A stretch of DNA of 64,000 nt from Holothuria scabra (lineage: Eukaryota > Echinodermata > Holothuroidea > Aspidochirotida > Holothuriidae): contig CM074181.1 in the NCBI GenBank assembly GCA_037179385.1, positions 50,612,394 through 50,676,393 of the forward strand. Direction: 5' to 3'. The notes beneath the pieces are model-generated. The model was not told the origin of the DNA. It saw only the letters and a program-made list of their open reading frames with translations, and searched no databases. The position numbers and the translations under genes were made by a program. Numbering within the stretch: position 1 is the first letter of the stretch; every line of letters begins with the position of its first letter. Shown here one piece after another: positions 35,301-47,900 of this stretch.

Positions 35301-38300
35301 CACATGACCTTTGTCCCCCCCCACCAAAAAAAAGGGATCATCTTCTTACCATAAGCATTCACAAACCACACGTGAAATCTATTTAAGTCTCCCACTTTAA
35401 GATGTGTTAACACCTATTAAACAAGGTTGTCATTCACATTTTGACCACCAGTGACCCTACAAATCCTTTAACCTCTACACATTGCAACTTCAAAAGGCTT
35501 CGAGCTGACTTCAAGAAATGAAAAATAGGAATCATGCAAACCTTCTTTAAAAGTGGACCCCCCTCATGCTAGGGCAACCCTAAAAAACCATGGTACAATT
35601 AAGAAATGACATAATGATGGTTTTGATGGTTTTGTATAATTACCTGCAAAAAGTCTTGAAAGTTCACAACACTGTAAACTAAGGACCCCCTCCCCATCCT
35701 TTCCAGCTGAAAGGTTTAATAATAGTTTTAAGACTTTGATGAGGGTTAGATTTCAGTGCAGAGGTTTGAACCAACCCCATAAATACTGCAGAGTCGAGAC
35801 ATTATTTTGCAATGACACTTTGTAACACTAATATATATGGGAGGACTTTTGAACAGCTTCTCATAACACTAATATATATGGGAGAATTTCGTAAGTTTTC
35901 CCCCGCTGCAGATACCACCCTGCTACCAAAATATGCGGCTGCATGCTTTATATCATGTTCTAGAACAAATAAAATATTGGTAGGAAAGCTTAATTTCCCA
36001 CTAGGCTAGCCTAAGGATATTACACAGAAACATACATGTGCAGAATAGGTTCAAAATGTACATATATGCTATACATTAGGCAATGGCAAAAGTGCCAAGA
36101 CATTAGACATGATGAAGAAAATTACATCGCAGGGAAAAACTTTACACCTAAAGCTCACAAAAGTACTGCAGATTGTTGTATAAGGGTTTTTTACCAATGC
36201 CTTTTAAATATTTTTGATGTTCTTGGCCAAGTGGATTTTTGTTGATCCTCTTCAGTACTCGATTCTGCTTTGTGAAAGATGTAGCATCGGCTAGGCCTAA
36301 CTTATTCCTACGTTAAGCCTAGGCAGAAAGTACTAGCCCACTTGCTCATTTGAACCATACAATTTTGGCCTAAACTTTTCAGTTTAGGGAGCTAGACACT
36401 TTGAGATTTCAACAAAGATCCTTAACATGTGAAAAGAGCAATTTTTGGAGGATATTCGTAATTGCGGAATCGAGGGTGAAAATGGTAATTATTCCACCTA
36501 AATCAAGGGACCATCAAGGGACCATCTCCTAACTTTAACCCATTCACATTCCAAATATGAAATCTATCCAAGTTCCCTGCCTTGTGATATTGTGGTCCCC
36601 CCGGAGACCCCAGATGACCTTTGACCTTTACCAAAACCAATCGGGACCATCCTCTGACTATAATGCATCCACAAACCAAATATGAAATCTATTCAAGTTT
36701 CCTCCCTTGAGATATTGTGTTGACAAGATTTTCAGACTTTGACCCCCAGTGACCCCAGATGACCTTTGACTGAGACCAAAAACAATATGAATCATCTTCT
36801 GACAATAACACATCCACGTATCAAATATGAAATCTATCCAAGTTCCCCATCTTGAAATATCGTGCTAACAAGATTTTCACACTTTGACCCCCGGTGACCC
36901 CAGATGACCTTTGACCTTCAACAAAACCAATAAGGACCATCCTCTGACTATAATGCATCACCAAACCAAATATGAAATCTATCCAAGTTTCCTCCCTTCA
37001 GATATTGTGTTGACAAGATTTTCAGACTTTGACCCCCGGTGACCCCAGATGACCTTTGACCTCCACCAAAAAAAATAGGGACCATCTTCTGACCATAACG
37101 CATCCACATACCAAATATGAAATCTATCCAAGTTTCCTATCTTGAGATATTATGCTAACGAGATTTTCAGACTTTGACCCCCGGTGACCCCAGATGACAT
37201 TTGACCTCCGTCAAAAACTATAGGGACCATCTTCTGACCATAACACACCCACATACCAAATATGAAATCTATCCATGTTCCCTACCTTGAAATATCGTGC
37301 TAATAAGATTTTCACAATTTGACCCCTGGTGACCCCAGATGACCTTTGACCTCCACCAAAAACAATAGGGACCATCTTCTGACCAAAACACATCCACAAA
37401 CGAAATATGAAATCTATCCAAGTTTCCTCCCTTCAGATATTGTGTTGACAAGATTTTCAGACTTTGACCCCCAGTGACCCCAGATTACCTTTGACCTACA
37501 CCGAAAACAATATGAACAATCTTCTGACCATAACACATCCACATACCAAATATGAAATCTATCCAAGTTCCCTATCTTGAGATATCGTGCTAATAAGATT
37601 TTCAGACTTTGACCCCTGGTGACCCCACATGACCTTTGACCTCCACAAAAAACATTAGGGACCATCTTCTGACCATAACGCATCCACAAACCAAATATGA
37701 AATCTATCCAAGTTTCCTATCTTGAGATATTGTGCTAACAAGATTTTCAGACTTTGACCCCCGGTGACCTCAGATGACCTTCGACCTCCACCGAAAACAA
37801 TATGAACAATCTTCTGACCATAACACATCCACATACCAAATATGAAATCTATCCAAGTTCCCTATCTTGAAATATTATGCTAATAAGATTTTCAGACTTT
37901 GACCCCTGGTGACCCCAGATGACATTTGACCTCCACCAAAAACAATGGGGACCATCTTCTGACAAAAATGCATCCACAAACCAAATATGAAATCTATCCA
38001 ATTTTTCTCCCTTGAGATATTGTGTTGACAAGTTTTTCGGACTATGACCCCCGGTGACCCCAGATTACCTTTGACCTCCCACCAAAAACAATATGAACAA
38101 TCTTCTGACCATAACACATCCACACACCAAATATGAAATCTATCCAAGTTCCGTATCTTGAAATATCGTGCTAAAAAGATTTTCAGACTTTGACCCCCAG
38201 TGACCCCAGATGACCTTTGACCTCCACCAAAAACAATAGGGACCATCTTCTGACCATAACGCATCCACATACCAAATATGAAATCTATCCAAGTTTCCTA

Positions 38301-38913
38301 TCTTGAGATATCGTGCTAACAAAGTTTTCAGAAATTGACCCCTGCTGACCCCAGATGACATTTGACCTCCACCAAAAACAATAGGGACCATCTTCTGACC
38401 ATAACGCATCCACATACCAAATATGAAATCTATCCAAGTTTCCTATCTTGAGATATTGTGCTAACGAGATTTTCAGACTTTGACCCCCGGTGACCCCAGA
38501 TGACCTTTGACCTCCACCAAAAAAAATAGGGACCATCTTCTGACCATAATGCATCCACATACCAAATATGAAATCTATCCAAGTTTCCTATCTTGAGATA
38601 TTGTGCTAACGAGATTTTCAGACTTTGACCCCCGGTGACCCCAGATGACCTTTGACCTCCGTCAAAAACAATAAGGACCATCTTCTGACCATAACGCATC
38701 CACATACCAAATATGAAATCTATACAAGTTTCGTATCTTGAGATATCGTGCTAACAAAGTTTTCAGAAATTGACCCCTGCTGACCCCAGATGACCTTTGA
38801 CCTCCGCCAAAAACAATAGGGTTCTTCCTCTCAATATGGGGCATCCATGTATCAAGTTTGAAAATTGTCAGACATTTCTATCTTGAGATATCGTGCTAAC
38901 AAGCAAAGTGTCA

Positions 38914-38949
<36 letters not shown>

Positions 38950-41900
38950 TTTGCGGCGCCAACTGGGGACATGCCCAAATATGAACTAAGTGGGGACATG
39001 CTCCTCCTCCTAGTCAATCGGGGAGAATTACAGGTTTACACACCGTAGCATAGGGGATCCCCAAATGTCTATGCACAGAATGAGGACTTCAAACATGGAA
39101 TAGGGGAATTCCCTCAGATAAATCTATAAAGTTGTATACACTTATATACCACCCCACTTTGCATTATTATGGACATTCTAGAAACGGGGATATCCCCAAT
39201 TCGCGGTGTAACCCCAGTTACAAGCTTATTTGTCTTGTGTGTGTCCCCAATACACGCCCTTTACAAACCCATACACACACACACACACATACACACATAC
39301 ATACACACGCCATCATGATTGCATAGGTTTCTCTTATCATCGAAACCAAAAAAATTTCATTAGATGATTTTTGACCTCAAAACAACAGATTCATGTATGA
39401 TAAGATTAAATGTATGTAATATGATTAAATGTAATGATTCTAAGACCTATAGACTAGGCGAAAGGGAGGGTGGGTGGATAGGTCAAGTGTGTCTGAGCAA
39501 TATCTTGGGAAGTATATAAAGGCTCTCAAGATACATTCTGCATTGTTCTGGTCATGAACTGCTAACAAGAGAGTTCTAGGATAAAGTTTTCTGTTAACTC
39601 CAGAAATCTTGTGCAATTCAAGGACTGCATTGGGTGCTAGTCTTGTCATAAGGACTGTGTACATGTGAATGTGACTCTATATGAAAAGACATGTACAATT
39701 ATGGAAATACATGAACATGTATGTCAATTGTGAAAATATTAAACTGACCAGGCATTGGCTGGTGGGTATCTCTGTCTCGAAGCTGGACCAGAAAAGCCTG
39801 AATCCCACATCTCTGCCCATCCATGACTAGCTGTGCAAGGACCACTGCATAGTTGGCAACAACACCCACTTAAAGTAAGAAAAACATCACTGAAGTTATG
39901 TGCCAGAGTTTTCACAACTTTTAAATTCATTAATCTTCACACAGTGAAGATTGCAACAAATGTGAAAACTATTTGTCATGCTCTTATAAGTAACTTCACA
40001 CCCCCCCCCTCCCCCTGTGGGCTGTGGAATAAGCCCATAGTATTTCCTGCCTGTTGCCTGATGTTAAGAGGCGCCAAAGGTGGAGGACGTGCATCATATT
40101 TGAACTTAAATGGAACAAAACTTTAACTTGAACCACATCTGAAACTGAAGTTAAACTCAACCTTCTCATCTAGTTGAAACTATATAGCACGTTTTTATTA
40201 GTGTGTTGTTTAACTAAGGTGATCAACATTAAACGAGGATGATGGTATCTATAATACTCATAACTCTACACAGTGTGCGTGGAAAGTTGTTGGAAGATTT
40301 TGGATACCTTGTTTTCATCTCTGCATTTTGCCCCATGAACAATTTTGGTGGGAGGAATCATTGCTGCAGCAAGATTTTCAAGTTTAAGGAAGGAGGTAGG
40401 GATGTGAAACTTGGCAAAGAATCCACCATTTTGCCTAAAAATAGGATTTTATTTCAGTAACTACATAATTGTTGAATGCTGCTGAGGGAAGCATGAAGTT
40501 GTTCCTTTCAAAGTGTAAAGCAAAGTTGAATGTAATTACACATGGTTTTTGCTTTACAATGGAATAGTCCCAGCAGCTACATGAAAATGTATAAATGCAC
40601 TTGAAGTTTTAATGACAGGATGACTTTTGAAGATTTTGGAAATGGTACTAACCAACTATTTTTACTTCCATTTTCCATAAGGTAGACCAACAAATGCTGT
40701 TTTAAATAATGATTATGGAACATGGTTTAGATGAGCACCATGTTTGTATCGCTTTTTCCATGGCGCCAGAAAGACATTTCACGTTACAACTGTACATCAA
40801 GATTCCCTTTCTCTCCTTTCCCCCTCTGGGAACAAAAAAGCCCAAATATATTGTGCTCCCTTGATAAAAGGAATAATGCTTCTTGAGCATTGAAGCACCG
40901 CTGAACAAATTTTCAAGGTTTTTGCTATTTCATCTACACAGACCTTGATGAGAATGTTTATTTTGAGATGGTAAGTAAACAATTGTTAATTAGTGGTGAT
41001 TAGACTTTGCACAACTTTATCAAACAGGTGACAGACTTACAAGATCCTGGCCACCATTTCATGGAACTTTGTGAAGGTGTATTTAAAACGAACTCTTGGG
41101 ATTCTTTGTCAAAGGTTGCAGTTGTCTCTAAGCCATTCAAATAGGTCCCTGGAATTCAAGAAAGAACATAAAGGTCCATTCAGAGTGTTACTGCTATGCA
41201 CAGCATATATGGTACAATGCACATGGTCTAATATAGAAGGGGACAAATGGGGGACGTACATTTTTAAGCTCCCGTGGTTAGAGGAAAGGGGGAGAGGTAC
41301 TGAACACTTTACATCAAGTGACTACACCCCTCATACCACCCCAAGAAAAATGAAGCTGTCATTATATGAAGTGAACATATGGAAAACATGTTCAATATCA
41401 CTAATGTTAGCTGCATGGATGTATCATTATTGGACAGGAAGTGACCCCAAGGGCTTCTTTGTCAATGGACGCTTTCTAGACTGTATCCATTGTAATATCT
41501 ATCTTATTTTGGGGCTCAAAACAAGTTGAAAAGGGGTACAGCCAAAATGAAACATTTGGCAGTAGGTGCATGTTGTACCATAGGTTAGGTTAGGTAGAGT
41601 TTTACACCTCAGTTATACCATAGGACATTTCTGGGGCACTACAGCTATTAGTCAGGCCCATAGCCATAGGGGAAACAAGAGAAACCTACCTGAATATATT
41701 CTGCCCCCACCCACACCCCCTGAAGACTTTGAAGTTTGCCAATGACTTAATACATTTGACCACATTTGTCACCCCTGAAAACATTTTCACCACCCCCTCC
41801 GGAAAGGTTTTGGTCCCCCTTTGGTGCCTAGTCTGGATATGACCATACCATTAATAAAAACTTGACAACCATGGGAGTGGATGACTCGGCACCATTGGTT

Positions 41901-44900
41901 ACTTCATGCCCTATTATTTGCATGATAAAAAACAAAGAAAAAATAAGGAAGTGAACAAGCAATCAAAACTTCATACACACAACTTCTAAAATGTCTCATC
42001 ACAAGGATACAATACAGAAGCTTACCAGTCACTAAAAATTTTTAACCAGTGAGTCATTTTTATTGTACAAAGTAAAATGTGTCAATTTTACCACACTACT
42101 GTATACATTCATTACCTCAACCTTACCCCAAGTGTAGGAATCATTTTGCAAAAGTACTGTATCATCTATAACACTATTTACATGATATTGTGTGTTACAC
42201 AGCAGTTTGCATCTTTTCCGATGCAGATAAAAGAAGAACAACTAACCATGAGCCAGCTCTGTTTGGGCATACGTTCCCAGTATTTGTTTATTTTCCACCA
42301 AAGGCCACCATTTTGCAAGTTGCTCTGATGTTGCAAGTCTTTTAACTGTTGGCTGGAACATGGCATCATGTATACCAAATGATACATCATTAGCAAATAA
42401 TCTGTAAGAGAAAGAAATAATAATTCAAAATTTGCTGGTCTTTATTGTTGCTCAGTTAGTAAGAAAGAGTTTTACGGCCCAGTTTCCAACCTACTGGTTC
42501 AAGACAGGCCCGCCACAGCCTTTTTTTCAGTTGTGGCCCACTAGCTTATTTTCCCTACTCCACTGCTTATGGGGAGCATCATGCTCAATGGCAGTGGGTT
42601 CCATTTTTAGAGTCTTTGGTATGACTCAACCTGGGAAAAAGAACCCAGGCCTTCCACTCTTGCTGCTCAGAATTTTTATTTAAACTCTGGCAAACTTTGA
42701 GAGCCTAGGTATGCTCTTAGAATACAAGGTTAACAGCACTTTAGAATGAAGTCATTCAAGAGGGTGTTACTTGAAAACCTTCAAAATGAACAAATTCTTT
42801 ATAAGAACTTTGCTTTCAGTCTTCCTTGTATTTATCAAAAGAAAGATTAAATTGCAAATATGTTGGACAAAGCAAAAAACAAATACCTGATATTTAATGA
42901 TGTACAGTGCAGCAGGTTAAAGCCTATTTTAGCATGATCACTGCATACTTACAGAATCATTTTGTTCAACCCAGTATGTATGTACTGAACATTCATAAGA
43001 AGCCAAATGTTGTGGTTTATGCATTTGTTTTTGCGGCTACAGTAATGGGCAATGTCCGGCTGAATAACCCGTCAGACATGGTATGACTGAATTTAGAAGA
43101 ATTTTGCCATCTGCTATGCATATGTATTACCTGAAGCCTACCCATAAAGTTTTGTCAATTTTGATTCAACAGGCCTATGGGTATTCTTAACACCAATACT
43201 TATTGCCCATACTTTTGTCAATTTTGAATCCATTATCCTTACGTTAACTTGTGCAGTATTTTGTGTGATAAACTGTACCACAAACAGCCACTTTCCTCGG
43301 CTAATTCATGTCATCTAATGACATAACATATTATGCTTTTTAAAGGCATAATATGTTATGTCAATCAAAGTACAAAGTAATCCATCAAGCTTGACAGATG
43401 TTTTATACAACATATGTGTGCATTTTAGGCCAGCAAGTCTGCTTTTTAGGTGACAACTCTGTCAATTAAAACTACCCACAATACTCTTTCATGTATACTT
43501 TAAGTTTAACGTTTGAAAATCAAGAAGTCAATTGGCTCAGTGACGACCCTATACCAGAGTGAGTGTGGATGAACACCTGCAAAATTCACCATCTCTTTTC
43601 AACTAGTGATCAGATGCAGTACTAACGAGGCAAGCTTATTTCCCAATTCTGCTCCCATGTCCACCATTTAATGTCCTCATCTGGACAGACATCAATGTCT
43701 TCTCCCAGTAACATGAGCAAAGTGGACAACTTCCTGAATGGGACTTGTAACTTTCTGAGTGTCACATTTTCCTGAAATGGACCATCAGATAAAGTTCCAA
43801 ATTATAGTATTGTATGTATAAACACAAATCTGAATCACCTCAGCATCACTGTGAACAGCTCTGCTGAGCAAGTGAAATTTAGCCCACAGAAAATTTTCAA
43901 GTGGTTCACTAGAATTTGATTTTGGGACCTCTTGTGAGCAAGGCAGAATACTGAACCACCAAGCCACCTCCACCCACCCACCATACAAAGGCCTACCTGG
44001 TGTGTTTCAATAAAGTGACAATACTTCATGCTTTTGCAAGTTGCAAAGTGTTTACAATCACTCAAAATATTGACTTGACAATGATTTGGATTGGTTTCAT
44101 ATAGTATTGGAGCCCAACTGATTTATAATTGACAGAGGTATGAGTGTGCTTCAGCACTGTGGCTAGAAAGTAAAATGATTGATACATCTAAAAATTCAGA
44201 CACATTCAGTCAAACAACATACAACAGGTTTTACAGCGAGACATTGCTACCTTCCACCCATTCATGAGTCACAACTTTTGTTTTGCAATAATTGTGGACT
44301 GGTGAACTGCACATCTCTATACTGGAAACTATTATCAGTGCAGCCACAGTATTGTAGTACCCAAGCGACTCACGAATAGAAATGCTTTGCGTCTTCGTCA
44401 CTCAAATTATACTGTCTCTGTAACTGGCACCATTTTATGTTTCTCTTAATCGCAACATCTATTACTTCTGAGTTGTTAAGGTAGTACCGGTCTTCATCAG
44501 CAAACACAGGATCAGACAAAATGTGAGATTCTGAGGAAAAATAGGGAGAAATAATTCAAGGAAAAAAAACATCTGGAAGCAAAATTTGTTAATTGTGGAG
44601 ATCTCTGTGTATGCCTTTAAGTGAAATGCAATGGACATATCTGAAGGGCAACCACTTGGTATGGCCAAAAGCTGATTGTTCCATTCAGTGACAATGTGGT
44701 ACTGTACGTAGTCCTGCTGACTTTTCTGAAATTTCATAAATTGTTCAACAATTCTTAAGTCACACACTTCATTGAGAAAAAAAGATATAGTGATGACAAC
44801 TAGACATTTTTAAAAATTGAGGTTGCTTGACTTCATCTTCAGTCTTGATTGCAGTGGAGATTACAGACTTGTGACACCCTCAAAATTTTAACTTGTCCAC

Positions 44901-47900
44901 AGGACAACCTTCTTGTCAGTAAAGTTACTGTAAGTAGCTATCTGACAGAAATTCTGGTCTTCTTGGAAGACAGGATGCCTGTTTATCCTACACTGGATCA
45001 CTCACTGGGCAGATTGTGATGGTGCTACATAGTTTAGTTAATTACGATTTAGAAGATATTTTAGTTTTCTTGAAAGGATCCTCATTGGAACCTTTTGAAT
45101 TCTTCAGATGTTGAGGTTGAATCTTGTGCTGGGTAAATGTGAGGCTGAATCCTGGGCCTGCATCTGACTCATTGGCAACTGGTGTCATTCATATGATATT
45201 TCTACCTTCAAGAAGCTGTGAACCTGATACCACAGTTTTTGCCCAAAAATACTGTAGTGCTGTAATAAAGTTATGAACCTGACTTCTTGTTTCACACTTT
45301 GATCAATCTTATCCCTTTGCATCTAGCCTAAGCATATAAACTTTAAGACCATGCATATTGTTCACAGTCTGCACATCTACTGTCACAATACATTTATTTC
45401 ATAAAAGTTGGATGCTCACACAATGATGCAATGTTGTTGATCCTCACTAGCCAGCAGTTAATCCTCTAGAGGAGCTGCCAGGTAGGCCATGACTTTCAGG
45501 TAGACAAACAGGAAATTATGCAACAATGACAACTTTATTTAAGGCCACTTATTTCTTCATGAGAGAGTATACAGTACAGTAAATGGCTACTGTAGATAGC
45601 ACGCAGTACAATTCAAGTCTTTGGCCTATAATAAACAGATGATTAACAATCCTGAATGATATTGCTACAGTACTGTACTTGTAAATAACATGGCAAGTCT
45701 TCCTGAAGTTGAAATTTAAAGTCACTGGATAGTCCAGCGATTGCACAGACTGACAGAGGGAATGACAGTATTTTACATTATCATAAGTCATTACCAAGAC
45801 AGTTGCTTCAGAATTCTGTTAACCTGAATCAGGCATTGGACAGGGGGCCCCACCCAGGAGATAATTCCCATTAAGTCCCGTTGAATGGGACCTTTTGGGA
45901 TCCCATTAATTTATTCCCATTGAAATCCTGTTGAATTCCCATAGCCTAGATTCCAATCATTGGATTCAATGATTAATATGGAATTTGGACAGTCACAACT
46001 TAACATCCCCTTGAGTCAATGGGAAAATCCATCATCCCATCAACATGGAAATTCCAATTCGAAATACGAACATCCCATTAATGTCCCATTGAGAAATTAA
46101 TGGGACTCAATGGGAATTTATTCCTGGGTAGAGTTAGTATCAATTAGGCCTACCAAATGCCTTTAGAAGTCACCAAAACATTATGGCAAAGATAAGAAAA
46201 TCAATTGTGTGGCTTGTTGAAGTTGAAACATGGGAGAAAGAAGATCGATTACAAGGGCCCCAGTTTAGCTAGCCTAGATAAATAACGTTTTGTAAACTTA
46301 AAAAAACGCTTGTCCATCTCTTGTAAGTTTAGGCTTATACTATCAATATTTAAAAGGTAAATTATACAGATGCATCATGCAGCTACCTGTAGCCTGTAGG
46401 GAGAGTATCTCATCTTATTGTTAAAACATGGGTTTGCTTGGGATTCACCTGGTGTGAATTTGATCAAGCCTTGCAGTTTGGGTTCAGACTCGGTCACTTT
46501 AGGGCTAACAAGGGCGGATCTAGCCCCTAGCTGAAGGGGGGCAGTTTAAAAAGGGGGGCACCAACATCATACAGGGGCCACATACTCTTGAATTTGACTG
46601 ACCTCATTTCTCAGACCAACTCCAATTGCCATATATAGCTATACGGTTCGAAATTCTGGGGACGTTTATTCTATTTTTTATTTTTTTTACTTTTCGGGCA
46701 GTTTTTACTTTACTTTAAGGACTCATGGGGGGGCATTTTTCTTGTATCGAGGGGTGCTAGTCTGGTCACAGGGGGGGCAGTTGACCCTAGTTGCCCCCCC
46801 CTTCTGAATCCGCCCTTGAAGGTTAGGTGGATTTTATAATTAGCCATTTTTGAAGGACTAAAAGCAACATTATCATATGAGTTACCATAAGCCTACTAGC
46901 CTAGGCTAAGTTAGGCCCAATTACAGTAGTGTATGTAACCTTAACCCAATAACTGTTGGTATGGAAACCCAATTTGAGCCCCTAGCCTGATTGTAATGTC
47001 ACATAAGCTAGCCTGACTTAGGCCTAACTATAGGGGCGGGATTTGATCTCTGAAAGTGGGGGGGGGGGGGGAGCAAATTCGGGCTGACTACAAAACAGCG
47101 CCGAAGGCGCCACAGAAGCAAGAAGCCCTTCCCCTACCAGCATGGGGTCCAGGGGCCCACCTTAGGGCCACTGGTTGGGTCCAGGGAGCGAAGCCCCCGG
47201 AAGCTCGTGGGTAACTACGAAATTGTAGGCCTTAAAATGACGCATTTTATCTTCAACTTTAAATTACATATGATGGACAATTAACAGTTCTAACACAAAT
47301 ATCACAATTTGACTTTCTCCAATTATATCTTTACTCCCTATGATTTAAGTTGGCCGGAATCGATAATGCAGAGGGTGCGGAGAGGGAGAATGGATAACTT
47401 AAAATTGAGGTTCTTCAGGGGCTCCCTCCTTGGTGCCCCAGATCTTCTTTTCAGAAAGCTAGGGGGCTTTTCATGTGATGTGAATTTGGGCTTTGTCTAT
47501 GATGGGATGCGGGAAGCGCGCCGCAAAACTTAACGTTTAAGACATCTCAGTAATGGAACTAGTGTTTGCACGGGTAACCCGGGTACCCGGGTACCCGCCC
47601 GCCATCGTATTACCCGGTTCCAAATCTACTACCCGAATCTTAAAAAAAAAATGCATGCAAAAGGGTCATCCCATTTACGCCATTGCCCACGGTAATGGAC
47701 TAAAATATTTTGCCAATTTGGTAAACATTCTCCGAGACTGAGAATGAAGAGAGCCCCTTGTAAGTTTGATAGTTGTCTGTACTTCGTTTCTGAAGTTGAA
47801 ATTTTTATCGGCGTGCGGCCCGATCGCGCTATCGTCACGTAGTGGGTTACTTCTCACACATCACATGTATATCGCTTATAAACTTACTGGCAAGCAAGCT

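Noticed and set aside
37211..38844. Series of overlapping minus-strand ORFs of 60-131 codons with repeated [20 protein letters not shown] text
   Set aside because: They recur every 145 bp and are frames of satellite array C; nothing suggests translation.
40239..40460. Extra ACOX exon between exons 4 and 5, suggested by a splice-like minus-strand frame
   Set aside because: The product lacks ACOX motifs, and exons 4 and 5 already join in phase to continuous family sequence ([15 protein letters not shown]).
41071..41529. 152-codon + strand ORF
   Set aside because: It overlaps ACOX exon 4 on the opposite strand and otherwise runs through intron sequence; a shadow of the real exon.
41580..41600. 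Telomeric repeat (TTAGG-like words)
   Set aside because: Only about three GGTTA words occur; far too short, and not TTAGGG.
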